From positions 1-11,765 of the forward strand of contig CAZLVG010000029.1 of the NCBI GenBank assembly GCA_964562905.1: a DNA stretch of 11,765 bases. The letters run 5' to 3'. This document shows, piece by piece, positions 11,726 through 11,765 of the stretch. The notes below the pieces were generated by a model that made no database searches, was not told where the DNA came from, and saw only the letters and a program-made list of their open reading frames with translations. This DNA comes from CAYSWF01 sp964562905 (GTDB lineage: Bacteria; Patescibacteriota; Andersenbacteria; UBA10190). Both the position numbers and the translations under genes were made by a program. How positions within the stretch are numbered: the stretch's first letter is position 1; the number at the start of each line of letters is the position of its first letter.

Positions 11726-11765
11726 ATGCCATACCACTATCCTTGTGACGGGTCCTTATCGCGGC
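11726..11765 (+). CDS. Possible start of a next gene, cut by the window end
   Basis: ATG at 11726 opens a frame MPYHYPCDGSLSR that has no stop before the edge. AGAGGT (11714-11719) lies six bases before it, the only Shine-Dalgarno-like spacing in the window. Thirteen codons are too few to name or confirm a gene. Confidence 0.25.
   Translation, partial: MPYHYPCDGSLSR

Overview
The window looks like a piece of a small-genome bacterium of the Candidate Phyla Radiation (Patescibacteria, probably a Parcubacteria-like lineage). This is inference. It rests on short, unadorned housekeeping genes, intergenic DNA full of palindromic and 'attccaaattt'-type repeats, almost no Shine-Dalgarno sequences, and a repeat-derived stretch inside a core protein. 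No rRNA or species-diagnostic gene is present.

Layout. Bases 1-860 carry no intact protein gene. They hold interspersed palindromic repeats, a decayed GIY-YIG nuclease remnant (minus), a possible small structured RNA (minus) and tRNA-Glu(UUC) (minus). Bases 858-2243 are an IS110-family element with a DEDD recombinase gene (minus) and an upstream non-coding end that should encode its bridge RNA; it sits inside a copy of the palindromic repeat. Bases 2244-2445 hold the other half of that repeat and an intrinsic terminator. The plus-strand genes that follow are a NYN-domain nuclease, tsaD (tRNA t6A37 synthesis) and, after a cysteine-rich unknown gene on the minus strand, valS. A repeat-filled gap leads to an Hsp20-type small heat-shock protein. 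Bases 8288-9234 are an IS982-like element, again inside the same palindromic repeat. Bases 9235-9649 hold more repeats and a 76-bp MITE-like element. Then come a membrane-anchored FAM173-like methyltransferase and metG. A possible next gene starts at 11726 and runs off the end.

How it fits together. The host genes serve translation: tRNA-Glu, t6A modification, ValRS and MetRS, with a probable RNA nuclease, a chaperone and a probable protein-lysine methyltransferase. They are separately promoted rather than tightly operonic. Seven of them have -10-like hexamers ending 6-7 nt before the chosen start codon and no usable Shine-Dalgarno, which predicts leaderless mRNAs.

The most interesting material is the repeat and insertion-sequence biology. 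Two unrelated insertion sequences each split a copy of the same CCTCCCC-GTCAA-GGGGAGG palindrome. The non-coding end of the IS110 element contains a hairpin whose loop matches the flanking target, as expected of a bridge-RNA target guide.
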